The notes: generated from the sequence alone by a model not told the origin. DNA of 29,272 bases from an uncultured Lachnospiraceae bacterium (GCA_910588535.1 CAJUOO010000041.1:1-29272), one strand, 5' to 3'; counted from the first letter of the stretch, positions 17,213 to 24,724 are shown. Numbers and translations are program-made.

Positions 17213-18040
17213 TCATTTGTTATGTATATTTTTCTGAGAGATAACCATAACAAATAACAATGATAAAATATTTGATAAGATTATTCTAACTATCATCAAT
17301 TCATCTGCTCCTGTTTCTGTCACCGTATGTAAGGAATTGCTTATAAAATTATTAAATAAATGTTCTGATGCACCTATCCAAAGTGTTCCAGACAATGCCA
17401 CACACATACCCCATTCATAGGCTAAAATTCCAGACAACAGTATATATCCTATGCCCATAAGAATTGCCATAGCAATATTCATGGAACCGTCAAGCAAAGG
17501 ATTGATTACGTTGGTAATATGCCATATTCCAAACAATAGAGCCTGTATTATATTAGCTGTCTTTTGAGAATAGTATTGTATGCCAATTTTATAAAACAGT
17601 CCTCTAAATAGTCCCTCTTCTGCATAGACATTTACTATGTTACCAATTATGCACACTGTCACTGCTAACAAAGAACTACCATTTGTATGTATCTGTGTAA
17701 GTGAAAAATTTGTAATATAACATCGCAAAGATGGGTGTTTTCCCATTGCAATCAACACAATAAACTCCGCAGCGTAAGAAAGAAAAAAGGTACTTAAGCC
17801 AAGAGCAAGACCATATTTCAAACCGGTAAATAACCCTTTTTTTGAAAATCCCAAATCACTCCAACGAAGCCCCATCATATCCAACGCAATCCATATCAGC
17901 AAAATGCAGCAGATTTTATGTAATATATTTTCTCCAACCCATGTTTGATCGGTTTTTACAAAAATAATTTCTATCCCCCTAATAATCATCAACAAAACAA
18001 ACATCATACTGATAACATACATTGTTCTTCTTTTTTTCAT
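17213..18040 (-). CDS. CPBP (Abi) family intramembrane protease
   Basis: A 275-residue membrane protein with about eight hydrophobic segments. The CPBP motifs are present: E141 E142 and R146 in AEEGLFRGLFY, H174 in LLFGIWHITN, and a third conserved region, SEHLFNNFI, near 225. Known members cleave CAAX proteins or protect against self-made bacteriocins; others have unknown roles. GGAGG precedes the ATG. It is the third gene of a LytTR-DUF3021-CPBP set, separated from DUF3021 by 38 bases. That context suggests a membrane or peptide stress response, by inference. Confidence 0.9.
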   Translation of the reverse strand: MKKRRTMYVISMMFVLLMIIRGIEIIFVKTDQTWVGENILHKICCILLIWIALDMMGLRWSDLGFSKKGLFTGLKYGLALGLSTFFLSYAAEFIVLIAMGKHPSLRCYITNFSLTQIHTNGSSLLAVTVCIIGNIVNVYAEEGLFRGLFYKIGIQYYSQKTANIIQALLFGIWHITNVINPLLDGSMNIAMAILMGIGYILLSGILAYEWGMCVALSGTLWIGASEHLFNNFISNSLHTVTETGADELMIVRIILSNILSLLFVMVISQKNIHNK

Positions 18041-18078
18041 GTTTCTTTTCCTCCAAATACTTTTGTCAGTTGACTATT

Positions 18079-18477
18079 TTAATCATGATTTTTATTTCGG
18101 TTCTTAATTAGTAAATTAAGTTCTTTTGCTTCTTGTTTCATTTGTAACAAATTTAAAAAGAGTGAAATACTATATATCACAACTCCCATACAAGCAAGCA
18201 ACAAAAACGACAAACTTGTAAACCAATGGAATAACCACCCAAACACAAGGAGTTCGCATACTATATAAGTGATTTCCAAAACCATTTCAATAAAAATATT
18301 TCTTAATTCAATTTTTTTAATACATAGTATTCCTAAGTAAGTAATGATATTTATTCCTAAAACCTGAAATACTGTTTCCAAATATATACAACTTGCCTGA
18401 AAAGACAAAGCAACAACTGAAAGCAGCAGTAAGGAAATTCCTGTTGTAGCCAAAATATTTACAATATTTTTTTTCAT
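18079..18477 (-). CDS. DUF3021 membrane protein
   Basis: A 132-residue protein with four predicted membrane helices (about residues 8-28, 34-53, 64-86 and 90-112) and a polar tail. Its length, topology and position directly after a one-domain LytTR gene match DUF3021, which is regularly paired with such regulators. Its ATG overlaps the LytTR stop by four bases (ATGA), so the two are translationally coupled. The DUF3021 partner probably senses or holds the regulator at the membrane; this is inferred from pairing alone. Confidence 0.85.
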   Translation of the reverse strand: MKKNIVNILATTGISLLLLSVVALSFQASCIYLETVFQVLGINIITYLGILCIKKIELRNIFIEMVLEITYIVCELLVFGWLFHWFTSLSFLLLACMGVVIYSISLFLNLLQMKQEAKELNLLIKNRNKNHD

Positions 18478-18923
18478 TCTTCTCTATCTCCTCCCAATGC
18501 TCTTTTTATTTCATTTAAATAATTGCGATTGATAGTAACTTTTTCTCCATTCTTCAAAGTTGCCTCCATTCTACTATTAAAAAGAGGTCTAATGCTATTT
18601 AAGGTGTTTATGTTTAAGATACATGATTTGCTGATTTGCACAAAACCATATGTTTGTAATTTTCTTTTTAGTTGATATAACCGAAAATCTGTACAGTACA
18701 CTGCATTTTCAAGATATACAAAAGTCTTTTTGTCAACGCTCTCTATATAATAAATATCCAAAATATTTATCATTCTCTCTGCATTATCACCAGCACATTT
18801 TATCTGCATATCAAATGACTGTAAAAAATCTATAATACGATTCACTTGCTTGTTCCTCAGGGAATATTTAATTATCACTTCTATTTCGTTACAGGATAAA
18901 TCTTGTTCTTCCTTTATTTTCAT
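18474..18923 (-). CDS. LytTR DNA-binding regulator without receiver
   Basis: A 149-residue protein. Residues 1-45 lack a receiver domain. The LytTR domain fills about 50-143: ILDIYYIESVDKKTFVYLEN, LYQLKRKLQTYGFVQISKSC, ILNINTLNSIRPLFNSRMEA and VTINRNYLNEIKRAL. The ribosome site is GGGGTGA before the ATG at 18923. As no receiver or kinase is present, control probably comes through the DUF3021 protein encoded in overlap. It likely activates or represses its own operon. Confidence 0.9.
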   Translation of the reverse strand: MKIKEEQDLSCNEIEVIIKYSLRNKQVNRIIDFLQSFDMQIKCAGDNAERMINILDIYYIESVDKKTFVYLENAVYCTDFRLYQLKRKLQTYGFVQISKSCILNINTLNSIRPLFNSRMEATLKNGEKVTINRNYLNEIKRALGGDREE

Positions 18924-19069
18924 TTTTTCACCCCATTAAAAGTTATAACATAGTTTTTCACTAAAAGAAATATCCTTAGAACTAAGATACATTTTCTTCT
19001 TACCAAGATACAAATATTTTCAGATCTTTTGTTTCTTCGTACACTATACCATATACAGTCAAATGAACA

Positions 19070-19150
19070 TTGTTTCCAATAAACTGTTCTTATCTTATGC
19101 CTTAGCCATTCATCAATTTCCCTTAACAGCCTCTTCATATCAGCAAGTTA
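19070..19150 (-). pseudogene. Group II intron maturase (LtrA) C-terminal remnant
   Basis: On the minus strand the frame around 19147 reads a stop, then LADMKRLLREIDEWLRHKIR and TVYWKQ. This matches the start of the maturase C-terminal region, where family members read roughly YKLADMK...LLREIDEWLRRRIR...WKQWK. A TAA replaces the residue before LAD, and the match stops after WKQ, with unrelated codons following. No intron domain V structure was found nearby. It is a short decayed fragment. Confidence 0.6.
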
Positions 19151-19240
19151 TAAGAATTTATTAGAAGATCTAAAACATAAGAGAAATATTGAGAAAAGAA
19201 AAAGGGAAGCAAGAACTATTTCAAAGAATTAAAACAGTAA

Positions 19241-19396
19241 GCAGTTTTAGATTACTTGTCAGAACATAGTTCTCAAGATGATATTTGTATAAGATATGAA
19301 ATCCGTTTAAAATCCAAGTTACCAATCTGGAAAAAGAAGTATAATGGTCATATTAGAATATGTAAATCAAATAACAAATGTTTAAAATACAATTAG
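19241..19396 (+). pseudogene. IS3-family transposase OrfA-type HTH fragment
   Basis: Between two stops the plus strand reads AVLDYLSEHSSQDDICIRYE, then IRLKSKLPIWKKKYNGH. This is the first helix-turn-helix of IS150/IS3-type OrfA proteins, which read roughly YL...S..DICRKYEIRS...LR.WI.KYN.H. The stop before it removes the N-terminus, and the segment after NGH degenerates into KSNNKCLKYN before TAG. No terminal inverted repeats or OrfB were seen. It is a remnant of an insertion sequence. Confidence 0.6.
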
Positions 19397-19465
19397 AATA
19401 AAAATTTGATTTATTTCCTTAAAGATGATATTATGAAAAAGAAATTTTAGAAAGGAGATTTGTAT

Positions 19466-19492
19466 ATGAGACGATATGTTATGTTTGCATAG
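19466..19492 (+). CDS. Leader peptide MRRYVMFA (leader A)
   Basis: An eight-codon frame, MRRYVMFA then TAG, with AAAGGAG nine bases before its ATG. Immediately after the stop the transcript can fold: TGGCTAT (19496-19502) with ATAGCCA (19523-19529). GTTTGC in the leader (19483-19488) is complementary to GCAAAC (19559-19564), which lies between the ribosome site and start codon of the following HTH gene. The ending V-aromatic/Met-F-A-TAG and the following GGCTATTGCA are shared with leader B at 21713. I read it as a translational control leader. Confidence 0.55.
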   Translation: MRRYVMFA

Positions 19493-19564
19493 CGCTGGCT
19501 ATTGCAATAGTAAATAATTGTTATAGCCAATGCTATTCCTGATAATAAATTTTGGGAGGCAAAC

Positions 19565-19846
19565 ATGGGCTATAGGAAAGCAGAAGAAATTCTGCCAATT
19601 GAAATAATAGAACTGATACAGCAGTATGTTGATGGAGAAAATATTTATATTCCACGCAAGTCGGCACATAGACAGCCATGGGGCACAGGCACGCAAATCA
19701 AGCAGGAACTTTTGATGCGTAACCAACAAATTTACAAGGATTATCTTGCTGGAAGTAAATCTTCTGAATTAGCCTGCAAATATTATCTATCAAAAAAGAG
19801 CATACAGCGGATCCTACAAGAATACAAAAGTATTCTTGAAAAATGA
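19565..19846 (+). CDS. CD3324/Mor-like HTH protein
   Basis: A 93-residue protein with a likely C-terminal helix-turn-helix. The N-terminus MGYRKAEEILPIEIIELIQQ followed by YVDGENIYIPRK is typical of the CD3324 family, related to the Mor transcription activator family. The C-terminal half, RNQQIYKDYLAGSKSSELAC followed by KYYLSKKSIQRIL, is the HTH. GGGAGG precedes the ATG. It lies behind leader A, and two hairpins follow its stop. Targets are unknown; its family is common in mobile regions. Confidence 0.82.
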   Translation: MGYRKAEEILPIEIIELIQQYVDGENIYIPRKSAHRQPWGTGTQIKQELLMRNQQIYKDYLAGSKSSELACKYYLSKKSIQRILQEYKSILEK

Positions 19847-19849
19847 GCA

Positions 19850-19883
19850 AACAGCGGATACCATAATTTGGGTATCCGTTGTT
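19850..19883 (+). other. Intergenic hairpin after the HTH gene
   Basis: AACAGCGGATACC (19850-19862) pairs with GGTATCCGTTGTT (about 19871-19883) with one mismatch. It starts within the last codons of the gene and has no T run, so it is not a standard terminator. It may stabilise the transcript end. Confidence 0.55.
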
Positions 19884-19891
19884 CGTAATAA

Positions 19892-19928
19892 AATGAGCTG
19901 ATACTTGGTATCGGCTCATTATTTTTTA
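19892..19928 (+). terminator. Rho-independent terminator of the HTH gene
   Basis: AATGAGCTGATAC (19892-19904) pairs with GTATCGGCTCATT (19908-19920) with one G-T pair, followed by ATTTTTTAT. It separates the HTH gene from the methyltransferases. Confidence 0.85.
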
Positions 19929-20023
19929 TAAAAATGTGTTAGGTTGTCATATGGTATTCGAGTATGCTATTCTAAACCAAAAAAGTAGAAATGAAATAAA
20001 AGTATACAGGAGGTTGAAGAAAT

Positions 20024-20728
20024 ATGGAATCACATGAAAAATATTTGCAGGACTTAAAGCAATGGCTTCATGATACATCGGATTCCCCATTGGAGGAGAT
20101 GTCTGCTTTTTTTACAAAGCGATTGGATGGCTATGAGGAACATATGTCTACGTGGGAAAAATCTTATCAAATGTTTTCGGAAGTTTTGCCCTCTGATTGC
20201 CGGAACATTTTAGACTTAGGATGTGGAACGGGTTTGGAATTAGATAAAATCTGGGAAAAAAATCCGGACATGGAAGTGACAGGTGTGGATTTATGTCAAA
20301 GTATGCTGGATAAGCTGCTGAAAAAGCATTCTGATAAGCGCCTTACCGTGGTATGTCAGGATTATTTCAAATACGATTTTGGATGCGCAAAGCGGGACGC
20401 AGTCATTTCTTTTGAAAGTCTGCATCATTTTCTGCCGGAACGCAAAAAGGAACTGTACCGAAATGCCTATAACAGTCTAAAACGCGGTGGTGTTTTTCTT
20501 TTGGGAGATTACATTGCTTGTTGTGATGCGGAAGAGGAGCTATTGTATAGCACATACTTAAAACGAAGAAATCAGTTTGCAATACCGGATAATTGTTTCG
20601 TTCATTTTGATATTCCACTGACCTTGGAGCATGAAAGGGAATTGTTGCAAAATGCAGGATTTGCGATTGAGAAAGTCTTGGACAATCCTGACGGCGCAAC
20701 AATTATTGCAGCCAGAAAAGGAGACTGA
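20024..20728 (+). CDS. Class I SAM-dependent methyltransferase
   Basis: A 234-residue methyltransferase. Motif I is ILDLGCGTGLELDKI near residues 62-76, motif II has VTGVDLCQSMLDKL near 87, and the middle region contains DAVISFESLHHFLPERKKEL, then LKRGGVFLLGDY. The end is FAIEKVLDNPDGATIIAA. This SAM fold acts on small molecules or other targets; the substrate cannot be read. A strong AGGAGG lies about ten bases before the ATG. The next methyltransferase starts four bases after its stop. Confidence 0.88.
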   Translation: MESHEKYLQDLKQWLHDTSDSPLEEMSAFFTKRLDGYEEHMSTWEKSYQMFSEVLPSDCRNILDLGCGTGLELDKIWEKNPDMEVTGVDLCQSMLDKLLKKHSDKRLTVVCQDYFKYDFGCAKRDAVISFESLHHFLPERKKELYRNAYNSLKRGGVFLLGDYIACCDAEEELLYSTYLKRRNQFAIPDNCFVHFDIPLTLEHERELLQNAGFAIEKVLDNPDGATIIAARKGD

Positions 20729-20731
20729 ATT

Positions 20732-21661
20732 ATGGATTATAGCAGAAAAATATCGGAACGTTTGTGGAATATGCCGGATAAAGGCGAATTAGAAAGCCAC
20801 CGCGAGGAAACCTTTATTGATGACATTATCCAAAAAAGTCATATAGAAAAGGAACTGCTCTCACATTTGGATGGAATAAAAACGGTGTTTGACGGCGGTG
20901 CGGGATGTGGAAGGTTTTCCATTCTTCTGGCAAAAAAGGGCTGTGCAGTTACGCATTTTGATATATCGCAGCCCATGATAGACAAGGCTAAGGAACTGGC
21001 GGAAAAAGAAGGAGTGCTTGACAAAATAACCTTTGTGAAAGGCGCATTGGAGGATTTGAAAGATTTCAACGACAAATCCTTTGATATGGTAATTTCTTTT
21101 GATGCCCCAGTCTCATATACTTATCCCAACCAGAAAAAAGTAATCGGTGAACTTGTACGCATATGCCGCAAACGGATTATGCTAAGCGTATCAAGTCGTT
21201 TGGGTTCTCTTCCGTATTTGGCAAATCCAATGCAAAAATACCAATTCCTATTAGATGAGAACTGTGATGACCCATTTGCTAAATGGTGCGTTGGTAACAA
21301 GGAAAATACCATCGAAGCATATCATTTCAGCAAGGAGGCTTCTATGAATCTATACAAGAACGGGCTGATGGGAGGGGACAGTGAGATTGCCGAATATGAA
21401 AATGGAGGTACACCGTGGTGCATCACATATACTTTTATGCCGGATGAATTAGAGGATATACTCAAAACTTACGGCGTAAAAAATATTAAACTGGCAGGCC
21501 CCGGGGCATATGCAAGGACACTTCCGAGAGAATTGCTTGTGAAAATTATGAATGATTCAAAACAGCGTTCTGATTTCCTGGACTTTTGCCATTATTATGA
21601 CTCTAATCCGTTCGTATGCGGTATGGGAAAAGATAACTTATTTGCACAAGGCGAACTATGA
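20732..21661 (+). CDS. Class I SAM-dependent methyltransferase, second
   Basis: A 309-residue methyltransferase. Motif I is TVFDGGAGCGRFSILLAKKG near 50, then VTHFDISQPMIDKAKELAEK, VKGALEDLKDFNDKSFDMVI, and SFDAPVSYTYPNQKKVIGEL. The C-terminal ~110 residues (from about 195) are an extra region with WCITYTFMPDELEDILKTYG and AGPGAYARTLP, likely substrate binding. Its ribosome site AAAGGAG sits at the end of the first gene, and only three bases lie between stop and ATG, so they are coupled. They may act on one substrate in turn. Confidence 0.88.
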   Translation: MDYSRKISERLWNMPDKGELESHREETFIDDIIQKSHIEKELLSHLDGIKTVFDGGAGCGRFSILLAKKGCAVTHFDISQPMIDKAKELAEKEGVLDKITFVKGALEDLKDFNDKSFDMVISFDAPVSYTYPNQKKVIGELVRICRKRIMLSVSSRLGSLPYLANPMQKYQFLLDENCDDPFAKWCVGNKENTIEAYHFSKEASMNLYKNGLMGGDSEIAEYENGGTPWCITYTFMPDELEDILKTYGVKNIKLAGPGAYARTLPRELLVKIMNDSKQRSDFLDFCHYYDSNPFVCGMGKDNLFAQGEL

Positions 21662-21712
21662 TGATTTTAACAGATTTGTGTTGAAAATATAACGAGAGGA
21701 GAAAGACGTTTT

Positions 21713-21739
21713 ATGACTACGCCTGTTTATTTTGCATAG
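21713..21739 (+). CDS. Leader peptide MTTPVYFA (leader B)
   Basis: An eight-codon frame, MTTPVYFA then TAG, with GAGAGGAG upstream. The stop's last base begins a hairpin: GCATGGCTATT (21739-21749) with AATAGTCCATGC (21785-21796), one bulged T. A competing hairpin, ATGCATC (21793-21799) with GATGCAT (21820-21826), would cover the space between ribosome site and start of the DUF1062 remnant. The two share 21793-21796 and cannot form together. This is the layout of a translational attenuator. Confidence 0.6.
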   Translation: MTTPVYFA

Positions 21740-21826
21740 CATGGCTATTGCATATAATTATTTAAAAACAAAACGGAATAATGTAATAGTCCATGCATCA
21801 TGCCATAAAATGAACAGGAGATGCAT

Positions 21827-21952
21827 ATGAGCTATTTAAGAAAAATTGAATATAAAATTGTACAGAAGGATTCCTTTTGGATTATCAGGAATTGTCCTAA
21901 ATGTGACAGGAAGACACATTATATAAACACAAAAAAATGTATAAAGATTTGA
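21827..21952 (+). pseudogene. DUF1062 protein, N-terminal fragment
   Basis: From an ATG with AGGAG six bases upstream the frame reads MSYLRKIEYKIVQKDSFWII, then RNCPKCDRKTHYINTKK and stops after 41 residues. This is the usual start of DUF1062 proteins, including the CPKC zinc knuckle; full members run about 150-200 residues. From near 21935 a second frame reads MYKDLNDDEEKLYRFYEIID and stops. The gene is truncated, perhaps by fusion to unrelated DNA at about 21935. Confidence 0.7.
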
Positions 21953-21955
21953 ACG

Positions 21956-22127
21956 ATGATGAAGAGAAACTGTACCGTTTTTACGAAATCATAGATTGAT
22001 TATTTTTGAAAATATGGTATTATACTATTAGTGGTGAGTCCTACCGCAAAGTGGACTGCTAAAAGCGTTATTTTGCCCTTATCAGTCTGCTTTATCAGAT
22101 TTTTAAGGACAAAAAAATAACCGCCAA
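21956..22127. other. Intergenic island DNA
   Basis: No gene is seen here on either strand. A TATACT near 22021 and a small hairpin AGTCC/GGACT at about 22036-22056 are the only marks. The DNA looks like a residue of past insertions. Confidence 0.4.
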
Positions 22128-22214
22128 CTATTCCCCGTACGCATCATCTGTCTGCACCTTTGAATATTTCTTGTGGAAATTCCACACATCTTTATATAAA
22201 TTCCAATAATCCAT
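22128..22214 (-). pseudogene. Short MDYW-type mobile-region ORF, truncated
   Basis: The minus strand reads MDYWNLYKDVWNFHKKYSKV followed by QTDDAYGE and a TAG, 28 residues. Longer relatives in Clostridial mobile elements, as I recall, begin the same way and continue about 35 residues further. AGGTG lies before the ATG. It is either a truncated copy or a short variant; function unknown. Confidence 0.5.
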
Positions 22215-22305
22215 AATGCACCTACTTTCTGAAATACTATTACAAAAACCGTAAAATTGCTTACATTCATTTGCTTTGATAACGGTCTTTTCTTATGATT
22301 TATAT

Positions 22306-22343
22306 TTGTGTGCTACCTGTGTGTTACTTGTGTGCTACGTAGC
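22306..22343. repeat. Three phased 11-bp direct repeats at the island's right side
   Basis: TTGTGTGCTAC (22306-22316), CTGTGTGTTAC (22317-22327) and TTGTGTGCTAC (22328-22338) follow without gaps, and the last merges into the palindrome GCTACGTAGC (22334-22343). The site lies between the broken-gene island and the core GGGtGRT gene. It could be an attachment or protein-binding site; no integrase is present. Confidence 0.7.
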
Positions 22344-22348
22344 AAAAT

Positions 22349-22391
22349 TAAGGGTTCCCGCTGACAATCCACATCAACGGAAACCCTTATA
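22349..22391 (-). terminator. Terminator-like hairpin of the GGGtGRT operon
   Basis: On the minus strand AAGGGTTTCCG pairs with CGGGAACCCTT with one mismatch and is followed by AATTTTG. It lies 14 bases after the GGGtGRT stop. The T run is short. Confidence 0.65.
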
Positions 22392-22404
22392 TATACGCTA
22401 TTCC

Positions 22405-23415
22405 TTAGAACTTCCCAGCCTTCGCCGCTTCCTCGATACTAACTGCCACAGCCACGGTAGCACCAACCATAGGGTTATTGCCCATACCGATAAGTCCCAT
22501 CATCTCCACATGTGCAGGTACAGAGGAAGAACCTGCAAACTGTGCATCAGAATGCATACGTCCCATAGTATCTGTCATACCATAGGAAGCAGGACCTGCT
22601 GCCATATTGTCGGGATGAAGGGTTCTTCCTGTACCGCCGCCGGATGCAACGGAGAAGTACTTCTTGCCCTGCTCCACACATTCCTTCTTATAAGTTCCTG
22701 CAACCGGATGCTGGAATCTAGTCGGATTAGTAGAATTTCCTGTAATGGAAACATCCACACCTTCCTTATGCATAATAGCGACACCCTCTGTCACGTCGTT
22801 AGCACCATAGCAGTTTACCTTAGAGCGAAGTCCAGTGGAATACGCCTTGCGGAATACCTCCTTCACATCGCCTGTATAATAATCCATCTCTGTCTCTACA
22901 TATGTAAATCCATTAATTCTTGAGATAACCTGAGCAGCATCCTTGCCAAGACCATTCAAGATAACTCTCAGTGGCTTGGTGCGAACCTTGTTCGCCTTCT
23001 CAGCGATACCAATTGCACCCTCAGCAGCAGCAAAGGACTCATGTCCAGCCAAGAAACAGAAGCACTCTGTCTCCTCCTCAAGAAGCATCTTTCCTAAATT
23101 ACCATGTCCCAATCCAACCTTGCGCTGGTCAGCAACAGAACCCGGAATACAAAATGCTTGTAATCCCTCACCGATCGCTGCTGCAGCATCCGCTGCCCTC
23201 TTGCAGCCCTTCTTGATAGCAATCGCTGCACCCACTGTATATGCCCAACAAGCATTTTCAAAACAGATAGGCTGGATCTTCTTTACTTGGTCATATACAT
23301 CCAGACCGGCATCCTTTGTAATCTTCTCTGCCTCCTCAATAGAAGCAATTCCGTATTCATTCAATACAGCATTGATTTTGTCAATTCTTCTCTCATATGA
23401 TTCAAATAAAGCCAT
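22405..23415 (-). CDS. GGGtGRT protein
   Basis: A 336-residue cytoplasmic protein of the family named after its GGGTGRT motif, seen here in SVASGGGTGRTLHPDNMAAG near residue 255. Other marked parts are ETECFCFLAGHESFAAAEGA near 118, YGANDVTEGVAIMHKEGVDV near 205 and SITGNSTNPTRFQHPVAGTY near 225. No catalytic role is established for the family. AGGAGG precedes the ATG. It starts 13 bases after the NifU-like gene's stop. A cofactor-dependent or Fe-S-linked role is an inference from that pairing. Confidence 0.9.
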   Translation of the reverse strand: MALFESYERRIDKINAVLNEYGIASIEEAEKITKDAGLDVYDQVKKIQPICFENACWAYTVGAAIAIKKGCKRAADAAAAIGEGLQAFCIPGSVADQRKVGLGHGNLGKMLLEEETECFCFLAGHESFAAAEGAIGIAEKANKVRTKPLRVILNGLGKDAAQVISRINGFTYVETEMDYYTGDVKEVFRKAYSTGLRSKVNCYGANDVTEGVAIMHKEGVDVSITGNSTNPTRFQHPVAGTYKKECVEQGKKYFSVASGGGTGRTLHPDNMAAGPASYGMTDTMGRMHSDAQFAGSSSVPAHVEMMGLIGMGNNPMVGATVAVAVSIEEAAKAGKF

Positions 23416-23428
23416 TATTCCCTACCTC

Positions 23429-24121
23429 CTATTCCTGTCTTGGATCGATAATCTTTGCCGCGTCGTCCACTCTGCCGTACTGTCCCTTAGCCTTCTCCCA
23501 TGCAGTGTTTGGATCATCGCCCTTCTTAATGAAATCTGTCATCTTTCCAAGACTTACGAACTGGTATCCGATAATCTGATCTTCCTCATCCAGCGCAATG
23601 CCTGTGACATAACCCTCTGCCATCTCCAGATAGCGAGGTCCCTTTGCAAGTGTGCCATACATCGTACCAACCTGAGAGCGAAGTCCCTTACCCAGATCCT
23701 CAAGCCCTGCACCGATCGGAAGACCTTCCTCCGAAAATGCTGACTGCGATCTGCCATACACAATCTGTAAAAACAGCTCTCTCATAGCTGTATTAATAGC
23801 GTCACAGACAAGATCTGTGTTAAGTGCCTCAAGCACTGTTCTTCCCGGCAAAATCTCAGATGCCATAGCCGCAGAATGAGTCATGCCAGAGCAGCCAATT
23901 GTCTCAACAAGTGCTTCCTGAATAATACCCTCTTTTACATTCAAAGTCAGCTTGCAGGCTCCCTGCTGAGGTGCACACCAACCAATGCCGTGTGTCAAGC
24001 CTGAAATATCCTTAACTTCCTTCGCTTTCACCCACTTCGCCTCTTCCGGTATCGGAGCTGCGCCATGAGCGACGCCCTGTGCCACTTTACACATCTTTTC
24101 TACTTCATGTGAATAAATCAT
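23429..24121 (-). CDS. NifU-like iron-sulfur scaffold protein paired with GGGtGRT
   Basis: A 230-residue protein related to the N-terminal domain of NifU/IscU scaffolds. Cysteines lie in GIGWCAPQQGACKLTLNVKE, ETIGCSGMTHSAAMASEILP and NTDLVCDAINTAMRELF, a spacing close to that of scaffold ligands, so it probably holds or passes an Fe-S cluster. The C-terminal third, EGYVTGIALDEEDQIIGYQF, is not part of classical IscU. I chose the ATG at 24121 with AGGAG upstream over a frame reaching 24232. It is the first gene of the two-gene operon and is divergent from the EamA gene. Confidence 0.87.
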   Translation of the reverse strand: MIYSHEVEKMCKVAQGVAHGAAPIPEEAKWVKAKEVKDISGLTHGIGWCAPQQGACKLTLNVKEGIIQEALVETIGCSGMTHSAAMASEILPGRTVLEALNTDLVCDAINTAMRELFLQIVYGRSQSAFSEEGLPIGAGLEDLGKGLRSQVGTMYGTLAKGPRYLEMAEGYVTGIALDEEDQIIGYQFVSLGKMTDFIKKGDDPNTAWEKAKGQYGRVDDAAKIIDPRQE

Positions 24122-24310
24122 GATAAGACTCCTTTCGAATATATGTTCTTTAAATGTCACTGGTAATTCAGCACATCTTGTTTTTATTCTCTCACAAAAT
24201 GACAAAATAGTCCAGTTATTTTTACACAGCAAACCAAAATTTTGATTCCTTTACTTTCCCTTTCTATCGTAGTATAATTACAACAATAAAAATAATAGGA
24301 GGAATCAACT

Positions 24311-24724
24311 ATGTGGTTTATTTTTGCACTATTATCTGCCATATTTGCCGCTCTGACCTCAATACTCGCAAAAATTGGAATCCATGGTGTCAACTCTAAC
24401 CTAGCAACTGCCATACGCACAGTTGTGGTTGTTATAATGGCATGGGGGATGGTCTTTCTCACAAACACACAGAACGGAATCACCCAGATTGGCAGAAGAA
24501 GCTGGCTATTTTTAATTCTCTCTGGTCTGGCAACTGGTGCTTCATGGCTCTGTTATTACAGAGCTCTTCAACTTGGCGAAGCATCTAAGGTAGTCCCTAT
24601 CGACAAGCTAAGTGTGATTATCACCCTAGTATTAGCATTTATCTTCCTGCACGAAACCTTTACGATAAAATCTATTATCGGCTGTATTCTTATTGGCGCG
24701 GGGACACTTTTTATGGTTTTATAA
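24311..24724 (+). CDS. EamA-family transporter, single domain
   Basis: A 137-residue membrane protein with about five hydrophobic helices. It matches one EamA repeat: start MWFIFALLSAIFAALTSILA, then GLATGASWLCYYRALQLGEA and PIDKLSVIITLVLAFIFLHE. Usual EamA transporters have two repeats (about 290 residues), so this one probably works as a dimer. AGGAGG precedes the ATG. The substrate is unknown. A hairpin with a T run follows. Confidence 0.9.
   Translation: MWFIFALLSAIFAALTSILAKIGIHGVNSNLATAIRTVVVVIMAWGMVFLTNTQNGITQIGRRSWLFLILSGLATGASWLCYYRALQLGEASKVVPIDKLSVIITLVLAFIFLHETFTIKSIIGCILIGAGTLFMVL

Noticed and set aside
18920..19138. 72-residue frame just before the LytTR gene as an intact gene
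   Set aside because: Only its first part resembles protein (maturase remnant), and it has an upstream stop in the matching region; I list it as a pseudogene.
19850..19883. First hairpin after the HTH gene as a terminator
   Set aside because: It has a good stem but no T run; the next hairpin at 19892 fits better.
22276..23743. Long plus-strand frames opposite the GGGtGRT and NifU-like genes
   Set aside because: They are mirror frames of well-supported minus-strand genes with no ribosome sites or recognisable domains.
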